A stretch of 64,000 bases of DNA from Arcobacter nitrofigilis DSM 7299 (GTDB taxonomy: Bacteria > Campylobacterota > Campylobacteria > Campylobacterales > Arcobacteraceae), in the NCBI RefSeq assembly GCF_000092245.1, contig NC_014166.1, forward strand, positions 3,128,236 through 3,192,235. Reading direction: 5' to 3'. How positions within the stretch are numbered: the stretch's first letter is position 1; the number at the start of each line of letters is the position of its first letter. Both the position numbers and the translations under genes were made by a program. Of the stretch, positions 26,682-36,218 are shown piece after piece. The notes below the pieces were generated by a model. That model saw only the letters and a program-made list of their open reading frames with translations, did no database searches and had not been told where the DNA came from.

Positions 26682-27885
26682 ATGGATTATTTCAAGCAAT
26701 TTAAACAAAAGTACATGGTAGCTTTTTGGCGTCCATTACCAGCTGTAATAGCTTTAGGAGTTTTAGCAGCTTATTATTTCGGTATTACAGGTACTTATTG
26801 GGCTGTTACTGGTGAATTTACAAGATGGGGTGGTCACATCTTACAACTTTTTGGTAGACCTTAGTTCTTGGGGTTATTATAAAATCATGGGTATGCAAGG
26901 AAATAGTTTCACCCGTGTTGATGGTGTTATGATTATAGGAATGTTTGCAGGTTGTATTGCAGCAGCATTTTGGGGTAATAATGTAAAACTTAGAATGCCT
27001 GCAAGTAAAATTAGAATCTTTCAAGCCCTTTTTGGTGGTATTATCGCAGGATTTGGAGCAAGACTTGGTATGGGTTGTAACTTGGCAAGCCTTTTTACTG
27101 GTATTCCACAATTTTCACTACATGCTTGGTTATTTACTCTTGCTATGATTGTAGGTGTTTATATAGGTGCTAGAGTAACTTTATTGCCTTTTTTTCAATC
27201 TAAAATGAAAATGCAAAAAGTCTCTTGTTCTACTACTTTAAATACCGATACTAAAAATGTAAAATCACTTTTTACAATTGGTACTCTTGTTTTTATTGCT
27301 ATGATTATTTGGGCATTATATTTAATTTTTATTCAACAAACTACTAAATTAGGTATTGCGATGTTATTTGGTGCTGGATTTGGTCTTTTAATTGCAAAAG
27401 CTCAAATTTGTTTTACATCTGCTTTTAGAGATATTTTCACAACAGGAAGAAGTCAAATGGCAGTTGCTATTATTATTGGGATGGCAGTATCTACTATTGG
27501 GGTATTTAGTTATATTATGATTGGTGTTCCACCAAAAATTATGTGGGCAGGACCAAATGCACTTATTGGTGGTTTACTTTTTGGATTTGGAATTGTACTA
27601 GCAGGTGGTTGTGAGTGTGGTTGGATGTATAGAGCTGTTGAAGGTCAGGTGCATTTTTGGATAGTTGGAATTGGTAATGTTATTGGCTCAACGCTACTTG
27701 CATACATGTGGGACAGTTTCTCTTTATCTTTAGCAACAAGCTGGCCAAAAATCAATTTACTTCAATCTTTTGGAAATTATGGTGGATTATTTATGAACTA
27801 TATTTTCCTATTTTTACTATTTCTATTAGTCCTAAAATTAGAAAGAAACTACAGAACAACATTAAAAGAAAAGGTAACAAAATGA
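26682..27885 (+). pseudogene. yedE: YedE-type selenium-related membrane transporter, frameshifted
   Basis: The protein begins at ATG 26682 behind AAGGAG. It matches E. coli YedE closely (FWRPLPAVIALG, YYFGITGTYWAVTGEFTRWGG) until LQLFG, then hits TAG at 26862. The rest (VDLSSWGYYKIMG through to 27885) is in the +1 frame and is also intact YedE: GFGARLGMGCNLA, AQICFTSAFRDI, IMWAGPNALIGGLLFG, AGGCECGWMYRAVEGQVHFW. Comparison with YedE suggests that two bases are missing near 26853-26856, as if GGTGTAGAC had become GGTAGAC. This may be a real mutation or an assembly error. YedE has about ten membrane helices and is linked to selenium metabolism. The yedF start overlaps its stop codon. Confidence 0.85.
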
Positions 27886-28121
27886 TAAAAAAAGATATTA
27901 TTCCAGACTATCGAATTGATATGCAAGGTGAACCTTGCCCTTATCCTGCTGTTAAAACTCTTGAAGCAATGAAAGAATTGAAAGAAGGAGAAATTTTGGA
28001 GATAATAAGTGATTGTCCTCAAAGTATTCATAATATTCCCCAAGATGCAAAAAATCATGGTTATAAAGTTTTAAGTGTAGATAGTAGTGGACCAACAATC
28101 CAATACATTATTCAAAAATAA
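27882..28121 (+). CDS. yedF: YedF, TusA-like sulfurtransferase-fold protein
   Basis: The start is the ATG overlapping the yedE stop (ATGA); longer upstream in-frame reading is inside yedE. The 79-residue product is a TusA-fold protein with the conserved GEPCPYPAVKTLEAM active Cys segment, then SDCPQSIHNIPQDAKNHGY. It matches YedF over its whole length. YedE and YedF are nearly always adjacent and are linked to selenium metabolism, though their exact reactions are unsettled. Even if yedE is broken, yedF is intact and may be translated from its own AAAGG site. Confidence 0.9.
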   Translation: MIKKDIIPDYRIDMQGEPCPYPAVKTLEAMKELKEGEILEIISDCPQSIHNIPQDAKNHGYKVLSVDSSGPTIQYIIQK

Positions 28122-28194
28122 ATAACTAAATTAAATCTAAGTAATTTTTGGATATAACGTTCTTCTATTTAGAAAAAAACAAAAAAATAATAAT

Positions 28195-28218
28195 ATTGGC
28201 TATAAATAATTAGCCAAT
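28195..28218. repeat. Inverted repeat upstream of glutaminase
   Basis: ATTGGCTA and TAGCCAAT form an 8-bp perfect dyad with an 8-base spacer. It lies between yedF and the glsA promoter and has no T-run, so it is a candidate operator or a weak end-of-transcript stem for yedF. Confidence 0.4.
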
Positions 28219-28278
28219 GTTAAAGTCGCCAAAAACTATTAAAAAATTTATTTTTTTCTAATAATTTTGTTAAAATAC

Positions 28279-28284
28279 TATAAT
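28279..28284 (+). promoter_or_regulatory. -10 box of glsA
   Basis: Perfect TATAAT, 20 bp before the ATG; AAGAGAAAAG serves as ribosome site. Confidence 0.5.
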
Positions 28285-28304
28285 ACAATAAGAAAAGAGA
28301 AAAG

Positions 28305-29222
28305 ATGGATTTTAATACTATTTTACAAGAGATTCAAGAAGAGATTCAAAAGTACTTTACAAAAGGGAAATTAGCAAATTACATTCCTATGTTAACCCAA
28401 GCCAATGAGAGTGATTTTGCTATGAGTATAATAACCCTTGATAATGAAGAGCACCATATTGGGTGTAGTGATAAAAAGTTTTCTATTCAAAGTATTTCAA
28501 AAGTTTTTACTTTTACCCTAGCCCTAGAGTACTATAGCAAAGAGTTATATAAAAGAGTTGGACATGAACCATCTGGAAATCCTTTTAATTCATTGGTTCA
28601 ATTGGAATACGAAAGTGGAACTCCACGAAATCCATTTATAAATGCAGGTGCGATTGTCACAACTGATTGTTTGACCTCAATTTACAAAAATAATGCCTTT
28701 GATGAAATTTTAGCTTTTATGAAAAAAGTTTCACATGAAGAAAATATCACTTATGATGAAGATATTTTTATCTCTGAATTAGGACATGGTTTTCATAACT
28801 TTGCACTTATAAATCTAATGAAAAGTTATCAAAATATCAAAAATCCCATAGATGATGTGATTCAAACATATTTTAAACAATGTTCAATCATGATGAATAC
28901 AAAACAACTTGCCCACTCTATGTTATTTTTAGCAAACCATGGAAAAGATCCCTTTACAAAAGAACAAATTATAAATGAATCAAAAGCAAAAAGAATAAAC
29001 TCACTAATGCTAACTTGTGGACACTATGATGCAAGTGGTGATTTTGCCTACAGAGTTGGACTTCCTGGTAAAAGTGGTGTAGGAGGAGGAATAGTTGCAG
29101 TTGTTCCAAAGAAGATGGCAATATGTGTTTACTCACCAAAACTAAATGTACATGGAAACTCACTAATTGGTACAAAAGCCTTAGAACTTTTTACTACTAA
29201 AACAGGGCTTTCAATTTTTTAA
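28305..29222 (+). CDS. glsA: Glutaminase A
   Basis: The 305-residue protein matches serine-dependent beta-lactamase-fold glutaminases in length and motifs. The catalytic pair S63-x-x-K66 lies in FSIQSISKVF. GNPFNSLVQLEYESGTPRNP, NAGAIVTTD, the LTCGHYDASGDFAYRVGLPGKSGVGGG segment and a C-terminal GNSLIGTKALE follow. It converts glutamine to glutamate and ammonia in the cytoplasm, supplying nitrogen or buffering acid. The stop overlaps the convergent kinase gene by 4 bp, so no terminator lies between them. It has its own promoter. Confidence 0.95.
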   Translation: MDFNTILQEIQEEIQKYFTKGKLANYIPMLTQANESDFAMSIITLDNEEHHIGCSDKKFSIQSISKVFTFTLALEYYSKELYKRVGHEPSGNPFNSLVQLEYESGTPRNPFINAGAIVTTDCLTSIYKNNAFDEILAFMKKVSHEENITYDEDIFISELGHGFHNFALINLMKSYQNIKNPIDDVIQTYFKQCSIMMNTKQLAHSMLFLANHGKDPFTKEQIINESKAKRINSLMLTCGHYDASGDFAYRVGLPGKSGVGGGIVAVVPKKMAICVYSPKLNVHGNSLIGTKALELFTTKTGLSIF

Positions 29223-29354
29223 ATAACTATTTTAAAAGACAAGCCCTCATTTTTATTTTCTGCTGTTATTTGACCATTTAGCTTTTGAGAAACTATCTCT
29301 TTAGCTAAATACAAACCTATTCCAGTAGAAGAGCTCTCAGAGAAATCTTTTTGA
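29219..29354 (-). repeat. Near-identical kinase 3' end, copy 1
   Basis: The terminal part of the kinase gene matches 36083-36218 with six mismatches by direct alignment (first stretch: TTAAATAACTATTTTAAA). The rest of the two genes is far more diverged. Confidence 0.8.
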
Positions 29355-31048
29355 AAAATTCTTTTTATGATAAAATCGCTTACCCCACCTGCATTATCTT
29401 CAAACAAAATTATAGTTTTGTTTTTTGTTTTTTCTACTAAGAGATAGATAAGAGGTTTTTTAATTTTCCTTTGTTCAAAAATCTTAAAAGAATTTTCAAA
29501 TAAAATCATAATAATATTTAAAAAATAGTTTTTTTCTATTTTCACTTTTAAATTATCATCACATTTGAACCTTATATCTATGAATTTTTTACTAAATTCA
29601 CTATCTATAAGCTTTATAACATCACTTATTTCATCTTTTATTTTTATTTCTTCAATATTATTTTCATCTTTGTAAAAATTTAATTGACTAAGAGCTGTCT
29701 CTTTAAGATAATTTGTGCTTTGTTTTATATTTTTAAGATTATCTTTTATAATCATATTTAAAGTAGGATCTCTGAACTCTTGGGCTATTTCTATGTGATT
29801 AACACTATTATAAATACTATTAATAGGAGTTTTCCATTGGTGAGAGATATTTACCATAGTTTGACCTAATAAAGAGAGCTTAGAATACTCATTTAAAAGT
29901 TCGGTATTCTTTTCATGTTCTCTTCTTAATCTATATGTTGAATGTATCAAGGCAAATCCTAAGAATAAATCTTGCCCGATAGTTCCTATTGCAAAAAAGT
30001 AATAAAATAAACTTTCAAATTTTAAATACCCAAAAAAAACTAAAATAAATACACTTATAAAAATAAAAAATATTCCATTTGAGAAAAAGTAAAAGATAGA
30101 GCCCTCTTTTTTTAATATCAATAATCTAATTGAAAATATTAAAAGAGTTAGCATTATTAAAAAAACAAATAAACCAGTAAATTTTGTAGTAAAAAGAATA
30201 TCATTATACAAAGGATAAAATATTTGTATAAAAGCAATAAATCCAAGTAAAGCTACCAAAACTTTAATAATAATCTTACTCATTTTAAATTCATCTTTTT
30301 TAATTTTAAAAAAATATAAAGGAAATAAGCCTAAAAATACCATCGCTAAAGCAGATCCTGAAAAGCCAAAAATAGTATTCAAATAAATTGGAATACCAAA
30401 TTGATAAAAAAACCCTGATATTGTAAATTGATAAATTATACTAAAGATAGTAAAGAAAGCATAGAGAACATAAGATTTATTTTTCAAAAGAAAAAAAAGT
30501 ATTAAAGAAAGAATAGTTGTCACACTAAAAAAACCAAAACAATAAAAATATATCAAACTTTGTTCATGATAATAACTATTAAAATCTTCAACACTTTGTA
30601 TATGCCACTTTATATCCATTGGGCTATAAGTCTTTTGTTTAATATACACCTGTGCTTTTTCATTAACTTGGAGAGTCAAATCAAAATAAGGAACTCGAAA
30701 GTGATTATCTCGAATATTATGTACTCTAAAATCTCCTAATTTATATCTCTTTTCTATTTGATTATTTTTTAAGATATATACATCTATTAAATCAATTCCT
30801 GCTGTTCTATTATATATCCTTTTCTTAAATATTGACTTTGTATTATTATAAAAATCAAGTTTAATCCATACTACATCTTTGGTAGCACCTAAACTATATT
30901 TTTTTATTGGAGAAAAGACTTTATCTTTTTTAATAATTTCTTTTATGTCTAAAGATTTGTTTTTATCAATAAAATATTTTTCATCGACAAGAACTCCTTT
31001 AGCAAAAAGCGAAGAGATAAAAATAATAAGTAATATAAAAAATTTCAC
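29219..31048 (-). CDS. 7TMR-DISM sensor histidine kinase (module 1)
   Basis: The 609-residue protein has a signal peptide and a periplasmic DISMED2-type beta domain (about 20-150). Seven membrane helices follow (about 165-385), then a kinase core with phospho-acceptor H403 in NISHQWKTPI. The ATPase core has LFENSFKIFE (N-box), FEDNAGGV and SSTGIGLYLAKEI. It starts with GTG, one base after its response regulator, so RR and kinase are one transcript. It is the same length as the kinase at 36083, and the last 130 bp are nearly identical. The periplasmic domain resembles carbohydrate-binding folds, so the signal may be a sugar or envelope component. It faces away from the TpsA gene. Confidence 0.85.
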   Translation of the reverse strand: MKFFILLIIFISSLFAKGVLVDEKYFIDKNKSLDIKEIIKKDKVFSPIKKYSLGATKDVVWIKLDFYNNTKSIFKKRIYNRTAGIDLIDVYILKNNQIEKRYKLGDFRVHNIRDNHFRVPYFDLTLQVNEKAQVYIKQKTYSPMDIKWHIQSVEDFNSYYHEQSLIYFYCFGFFSVTTILSLILFFLLKNKSYVLYAFFTIFSIIYQFTISGFFYQFGIPIYLNTIFGFSGSALAMVFLGLFPLYFFKIKKDEFKMSKIIIKVLVALLGFIAFIQIFYPLYNDILFTTKFTGLFVFLIMLTLLIFSIRLLILKKEGSIFYFFSNGIFFIFISVFILVFFGYLKFESLFYYFFAIGTIGQDLFLGFALIHSTYRLRREHEKNTELLNEYSKLSLLGQTMVNISHQWKTPINSIYNSVNHIEIAQEFRDPTLNMIIKDNLKNIKQSTNYLKETALSQLNFYKDENNIEEIKIKDEISDVIKLIDSEFSKKFIDIRFKCDDNLKVKIEKNYFLNIIMILFENSFKIFEQRKIKKPLIYLLVEKTKNKTIILFEDNAGGVSDFIIKRIFQKDFSESSSTGIGLYLAKEIVSQKLNGQITAENKNEGLSFKIVI

Positions 31049-31049
31049 T

Positions 31050-31724
31050 TTATTTTTTCACCATATATCCTATATCTTTTATGTTTTCTATAAATTTAAT
31101 CGGTAGTTTTTTATTTATTTTATAAATTAAAGATATCAATGATTTTTGATTTTGAGAATCTAAAATATTCAATAATTCATCATAATTAACAACTTGATTT
31201 ACTCTTTTTAGAAGATGCTCTATAATTTTTATCTCATAAGAGGTAAGTTTGTATTCTCTTCCTTCCTCAAAGATTATTTTTTTTGCTCTATCATAATAAC
31301 AAGTTTGCGAAATCTGATATTTTAATAAACTCTTCTTTTCAATGTTATTTACAAATCTATTTAAAACATTTTTTAATATATCTAACTCATAAGGTTTAAT
31401 AATATAGTCTAAAAGATTTAATGAAATAGCATTTTTAAGTTTAATCTTATCATCATATGAGCTCATTATAAATGCAGATACTTCATCATCAGTCTCTCTA
31501 ATTTTTGACAAAAATTCATATCCATTCATAATAGGCATATCATAATCTACTATTAATAAATGACATTCATTTTTAAAATAAGTTTCTAAGGCTTCTTTTC
31601 CATTATTTGATATAAATACATTTTTAAAATAGTATTGCAATATTTTTTTTAGACTTTCACAAGCTTTTATATCGTCATCAACATATAAAACATTTAGTTC
31701 TTTTAAAATACTTAAGTTATTCAT
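31050..31724 (-). CDS. OmpR-type response regulator (module 1)
   Basis: The 224-residue protein has a receiver domain (about 8-120), with acidic VDDD, phospho-acceptor Asp in LIVDYDMPIMNG, and Lys in IIKPYEL. A winged-helix DNA-binding domain (about 140-224) follows, with the OmpR/PhoB pattern (YKLTSYEIKIIEHLL, VNYDELLNIL, and a final DIGYMV wing). It is the first gene of the pair with the kinase. It is divergent from the TpsA gene at 31847, whose promoter carries an 11-bp-spaced direct repeat suited to an OmpR-family dimer, so TpsA/TpsB are the likely targets. Confidence 0.85.
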   Translation of the reverse strand: MNNLSILKELNVLYVDDDIKACESLKKILQYYFKNVFISNNGKEALETYFKNECHLLIVDYDMPIMNGYEFLSKIRETDDEVSAFIMSSYDDKIKLKNAISLNLLDYIIKPYELDILKNVLNRFVNNIEKKSLLKYQISQTCYYDRAKKIIFEEGREYKLTSYEIKIIEHLLKRVNQVVNYDELLNILDSQNQKSLISLIYKINKKLPIKFIENIKDIGYMVKK

Positions 31725-31787
31725 CTAAAAATTTTACCATCTTAAAACTAATTTTAACTCAACAAAAAAATTTAATGCTCTATTTAT

Positions 31788-31818
31788 TGATTTTGTGTTG
31801 ATTTTGTCATGATAAAAT
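31788..31818 (+). promoter_or_regulatory. Promoter with direct-repeat operator, TpsA gene
   Basis: TGATTTTG occurs at 31788-31795 and 31799-31806, 11 bp apart, then 6 bp later the -10 TAAAAT (31813-31818). The repeat takes the place of a -35 box, as expected of an activator site. The same arrangement recurs at 38656-38686. Confidence 0.65.
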
Positions 31819-31846
31819 GTTAAAAATATTTTATTAAGGAAAATAT

Positions 31847-34363
31847 ATGAAAAGATTAATAGACTTTAGCTCAAGGTTTAGAATCCTAAAAGGTGGAAAG
31901 ATAAGCATGGTAGTATCAGCTCTATTAGCTAGTACTACTATCTCTTATGCCTCTCCTAGTGGTGGAGTAGTTACAAGTGGAACTGCAAATATCTCTCAAA
32001 GTGGAAATACCACAAACATAAACCAATCTACTCATAAAGCAACTATTAATTGGAACAAATTTAACATTTCTAAAAATGAAACAGTAAACTTCAATCAACC
32101 AAATGCAAGTTCAATTACATTAAACAGAGTAATAGGAAATGAAAGAAGTGTTATCAATGGAGCACTTAATGCCAATGGTCAAGTTTGGATATTAAACTCA
32201 AATGGAGTTTTATTTGGTAAAAATGCTAGTATTAATACAGCTGGTTTATTAGCAACTACAGCCAAACTCTCTGATAATGATTTTAATATAGGAAACTATA
32301 ACTTTAAAAACACATCTACAAACTCAGTTATAAACTTAGGAACAATAAATATCTCAAATGAAGCCTATGCAATATTAGCTGGAAAAGAAGTAACAAATGA
32401 AGGAAGTATAAAAGCAGTAAAAGGAAAAATACATTTAGTAGGAGCAGATGAATATTCTATAAACCTAAATGGTAATTCTTTATTAAACCTAACAGTAAAA
32501 AAAGGTATTTTAGATTCTATAGTAAAAAACAGTGGTTCTATAAAAGCAGATGCAGGAGAAATATATCTTACTACAAATGCCGTTAATGAATTACTAAAAG
32601 GCGTTGTTAATAATACAGGAGTTATTGAAGCTAATTCAATGGGTGAATTAACTGGTAAGGTTGAACTCTTTGCCCATGGTGGTGAAGCTCAAGTTGGTGG
32701 AAGTATTAGTGCTACTGATGGGTTTGTGGAAACTTCGGGGAAAGATTTTACTTTTGATGGTGCAAATATTATTACAAGTAATTGGCTTATTGACCCTGTT
32801 GATATTACTATTGATGCTGCCCTTGCAACAGCAATACAAAATGCTTTAGATACAGCAGATGTAACTATAACTACTGATGGAAGTAATACTCCTGATACAA
32901 GTAATACAGGAACAAATAGTGAAAGTGCAGGAGAGGGGGATATTACTGTTAATAGTGACATTACTTGGAGCAGTGCTAAGACATTAACACTTAGTGCAGC
33001 AAATAACATTAATGTAAATAATAACATTAAAAGCAGTAGCACAGATAATGGAGCAGGAGTTATTTTCTTATTTGGACAGAAAAGTGCAAATGGTGATACA
33101 AACACATATTCTATTAAAGATGGAGTAGCAGTAAATGCAAAATCAGTTCAATGGAGAAAAGGGAGTGATAAAACCAGCTTAAGATATGCTATTGTAGATG
33201 GAGCTGTTTTTCTTGGTAATAATTATATTGAACTAGGGATTAATAAAAATGGTGGTTTTGGAACAGTGGATAGTACAGGTACTAAAGCAATTCCAACTCC
33301 AAGCTTATTTTTTGGTCGACAAGCGGGTAATGGAATTGGAATGGTAGGAGATGCTGATGGATTTAATTCAGGCAAAGACTTAAGAATAGATTATTTTTTA
33401 CCAGGCACTCCTTATGAAGGATTTAGTGTAAGTTATGATGGAAAAAGTGAACAAAAATGGAATTATACGGCAAATGGCACAACTACTATAGAATTATTAG
33501 GTATAGATAGTGATGGTCTTATTCAAGCAAAGACAACAAGTAAGCTTGGTGATTTAGAAATTGAACAAACTATTTCACTAGATTTAGATAGTCGAAAATT
33601 TAATAATAAAGTTTCTCTTTCAAATACTGGAACTTCAGATATAAGTAATGTTGTATTTACAAGAAGTGTTGACCCAGATAATACTCAAGATATGGGTGGT
33701 GACTATGCTACTATAAATAAAATAGAAAAACTTATATCTGCTGGAGATTCAGTAACCGCAGTAAGTGCAACTAGTATAAAAGGTGATGCATATGAAAAAA
33801 GCGCTGGTAATCAAACAAAAATTATTTATTCTACTTCCAATTCAGCAGTAAAAGTAGGATATGGAAAAGCCTTCTTTGACGGAACTATAGCGGGTATGAC
33901 ATCCTCATCCAATGCACTTTCTAATGGTGATACTAAAACTGCTGACGAGGGTATAGGTCTTATTTATTCTATCCCCACATTAGTAAAGGGTACAACATCA
34001 TCTTTTAATTACTTGACATACTTAACCAACCAAAATATCTTTGGAACACCAACAGCAACAGAAACACCAACAAATAACAATGAAATACAAAAGGTAATTA
34101 CAACAATTAGCAATAAGAACTTAATCAAATTTGATACACCAAAGGCCTTTAACTTAAATTTAGCGTCACCTAATTCAAATGTAGCTTTAAATACTAATAT
34201 TAAACCCACAACACAAGTATCCCTTTCAGAACTTAAAAAAGATAATTCAGGTGATATAAGAGTACCTTTATCTTCTAATTCAATAATAGATTTAGTAAAT
34301 GGTGGAGTGAAACTTCCAGAGGGTGTTGAACAATTATTTTATGTAGAAAATGAAGCGAAATAA
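31847..34363 (+). CDS. Filamentous haemagglutinin-type exoprotein (TpsA)
   Basis: The 838-residue protein has a long signal peptide (about 1-36, ending SYA). A TPS secretion domain (about 37-165) follows, with TNINQSTHKATINWNKFNIS, FNQPNASSITLNRVIG, GQVWILNSNGVLFGKNA and GLLATTA. Beta-helical repeat sequence continues to about 300. Then comes a short acidic linker and an unfamiliar C-terminal region (about 400-720), which is beta-rich, with KWNYTANGTTTIELLGIDSD and LSNTGTSDISNVVFTRSVDP. Secretion through the partner at 34372, 8 bp downstream, is expected. It is short for the family. Function could be adhesion or matrix, but the C-terminal domain is not one I recognise. Confidence 0.85.
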   Translation: MKRLIDFSSRFRILKGGKISMVVSALLASTTISYASPSGGVVTSGTANISQSGNTTNINQSTHKATINWNKFNISKNETVNFNQPNASSITLNRVIGNERSVINGALNANGQVWILNSNGVLFGKNASINTAGLLATTAKLSDNDFNIGNYNFKNTSTNSVINLGTINISNEAYAILAGKEVTNEGSIKAVKGKIHLVGADEYSINLNGNSLLNLTVKKGILDSIVKNSGSIKADAGEIYLTTNAVNELLKGVVNNTGVIEANSMGELTGKVELFAHGGEAQVGGSISATDGFVETSGKDFTFDGANIITSNWLIDPVDITIDAALATAIQNALDTADVTITTDGSNTPDTSNTGTNSESAGEGDITVNSDITWSSAKTLTLSAANNINVNNNIKSSSTDNGAGVIFLFGQKSANGDTNTYSIKDGVAVNAKSVQWRKGSDKTSLRYAIVDGAVFLGNNYIELGINKNGGFGTVDSTGTKAIPTPSLFFGRQAGNGIGMVGDADGFNSGKDLRIDYFLPGTPYEGFSVSYDGKSEQKWNYTANGTTTIELLGIDSDGLIQAKTTSKLGDLEIEQTISLDLDSRKFNNKVSLSNTGTSDISNVVFTRSVDPDNTQDMGGDYATINKIEKLISAGDSVTAVSATSIKGDAYEKSAGNQTKIIYSTSNSAVKVGYGKAFFDGTIAGMTSSSNALSNGDTKTADEGIGLIYSIPTLVKGTTSSFNYLTYLTNQNIFGTPTATETPTNNNEIQKVITTISNKNLIKFDTPKAFNLNLASPNSNVALNTNIKPTTQVSLSELKKDNSGDIRVPLSSNSIIDLVNGGVKLPEGVEQLFYVENEAK

Positions 34364-34371
34364 GGAACAAT

Positions 34372-36057
34372 ATGAAAAGAATAACTAAATTAATAATATT
34401 ATCTCTAATAACAGCAAGTTCACTCTTTGCCGCAACTCCAAATATAGGAGATGCAGTAAAACAAATACAAGTCCCAAAAGAAGTAAAACAAAAAAAGACT
34501 CCTTTAGTGGAAATTGGAGGAGTAAAAAAATATGCTCCTATTATGAAAGATGATAAAAGTGGTAAAACTATATTTGTAAAGAGTTTTAAAATAGAAGGTG
34601 CTATTCATCTAAAAGAATCTACCTTACAAAATCTAATCTCTTCATATATGGGAAAAAATCTAAACTTTAACCAACTACAAGAAGTAACATCAATCGTCAC
34701 AAAATATTATAGAAGTAAAAAATACTTTGTTGCACGAGCATATTTACCTGTACAAGATATAAATAAGAATAATGGAGTAATTACTATTACTATTATTGAA
34801 GGTAATTATGGAAAGTTTAATTTAAAAAACAACTCTTTAGTTAAAGATAGTATTGTTCAAGGTATGTTAGATGATGCAAAAAGGGATAATATAGTTTCTA
34901 CTAATACTTTAGAGCGAGCAATGTTAATTATTAATGACACTCCAGGTGTAAAAGTAACTAGTGCTGATGTTATGCCAGGAGCTGATGTAGGAACTTCTGA
35001 TTTCTCTATTACAACAGAAAAAACAAAAAGATTTGATGGATATATTTTAGCTGACAATTATGGAAGTAGATATACAGGTAAAAATAGAATCATGGCTGGG
35101 GTTAATATTAACTCACCTTTTAAAATAGGAGATAAAATATCATTAAGTGGTCTATTAAGTAATAAGACTGATTTAAAAAATGGAAGAGTAGCATATTCAG
35201 CTCCATTGATGTCAAATGGATTAAGAGGAGAACTAAGTTATTCTAAAACTACTTATGCTTTAGGAGATAAATATTCAAGTCTTGATGCAAAGGGTAATTC
35301 TACAGCTTTAGATGCTACTTTTACTTATCCAATTATACGAACAAGACTGGAGAATTTAAATGCTTCATTAAATATTGCAAAAAAGAATTTAAAAGATGAA
35401 ATTAATGCTCAAGATGATACAACAAAAAAAGATGTTAAATCTTTAAGCTTAGGATTAGACTATGATAAGAGTTATTTAGCATTTAATCTTCCTTCTACTT
35501 CTAAAGTTAGTTTTAATTATACCTATGGGAAGTTAAGCTTTGATGATGCTAGTAAAGAATCTGATGATAAAGCAGGAGCTAATACAAATGGTAATTATTC
35601 TAAAATTAATTTAGATTTATCAAATAGTATTGACTTAACTAATAAGTTATCATTAAACACTTCATTAAACTTACAATATGCCCTAGCACATAAAAACCTA
35701 GATGGAAGTGAAGATTTATCTATAGGAGGAGCTTATGGGGTTAAGTTATATCCAGATAGTGAAGTAAGTGCTGAGAATGGATATGTATTTAATATAGAAG
35801 CAAAATATAGATTGCCTGATATAAATGCTTTAACAAACACTGTTGGAATCTTTTATGACAGAGGAAGAGCGTTTATGGCAAATAACAATGTAGGCTTTGA
35901 AGCTAAATCTTTACAAGATGTTGGTGTTGGATATTATGCTTCATATAAAGACTTCTTTGGTCAAGTTCAAGTTGCTTGGAATGCTAATAGTGCTCCTGTT
36001 ACTAGTGAGCCTAATAGAAACAGTAGGATTTTATTTCAAGGTGGGTGGGTCTTTTAA
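34372..36057 (+). CDS. Two-partner secretion pore TpsB (ShlB/FhaC family)
   Basis: The 561-residue protein has a signal peptide (1-19). A POTRA region (about 65-215) follows, with FVKSFKIEGAIHL, YYRSKKYFVARAYLP and GVITITIIEGNYG. A 16-strand beta-barrel completes it, with LADNYGSRYTGKNR, ISLSGLLS, FYDRGRAFM and a C-terminal Phe (GGWVF). It exports the TPS-domain protein encoded just upstream through the outer membrane. The pair forms one transcription unit. Only one clear POTRA pair is seen, as in FhaC. Confidence 0.9.
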   Translation: MKRITKLIILSLITASSLFAATPNIGDAVKQIQVPKEVKQKKTPLVEIGGVKKYAPIMKDDKSGKTIFVKSFKIEGAIHLKESTLQNLISSYMGKNLNFNQLQEVTSIVTKYYRSKKYFVARAYLPVQDINKNNGVITITIIEGNYGKFNLKNNSLVKDSIVQGMLDDAKRDNIVSTNTLERAMLIINDTPGVKVTSADVMPGADVGTSDFSITTEKTKRFDGYILADNYGSRYTGKNRIMAGVNINSPFKIGDKISLSGLLSNKTDLKNGRVAYSAPLMSNGLRGELSYSKTTYALGDKYSSLDAKGNSTALDATFTYPIIRTRLENLNASLNIAKKNLKDEINAQDDTTKKDVKSLSLGLDYDKSYLAFNLPSTSKVSFNYTYGKLSFDDASKESDDKAGANTNGNYSKINLDLSNSIDLTNKLSLNTSLNLQYALAHKNLDGSEDLSIGGAYGVKLYPDSEVSAENGYVFNIEAKYRLPDINALTNTVGIFYDRGRAFMANNNVGFEAKSLQDVGVGYYASYKDFFGQVQVAWNANSAPVTSEPNRNSRILFQGGWVF

Positions 36058-36082
36058 ATCCTGCCTTTGATTAAAAGAGGTT

Positions 36083-36218
36083 TTAAATAACTATTTTAAA
36101 CGACAAGCCCTCATCTTTATTTTCTGCTGTTATTTGACCATTTAGCTTTTGAGAAACTATCTCTTTTGCTAAATATAAACCTATTCCAGAAGAAGAGCTC
36201 TCTGAGAAATCTTTTTCA
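36083..36218 (-). repeat. Near-identical kinase 3' end, copy 2
   Basis: Matches 29219-29354 with six mismatches and no gaps; see that entry. Confidence 0.8.

Noticed and set aside
26847..26858. Programmed +1 frameshifting at CTT-TTT-GGT in yedE
   Set aside because: No known +1 signal is present, and YedE alignment requires two missing bases (Gly-Val), not a skipped one. Kept as mutation or error.
26812..26881. Separate start for the second part of yedE
   Set aside because: The in-frame ATG-like start at 26812 would encode a short lead-in that is out of frame with true YedE sequence; the first frame is clearly YedE up to the break, so one broken gene fits better than two genes.
32689..33105. 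138-codon reverse-strand ORF inside the TpsA gene
   Set aside because: It is a shadow of the forward coding frame: Val/Leu/Ser-rich with no motif, no ribosome site, and the forward protein has clear TPS features.
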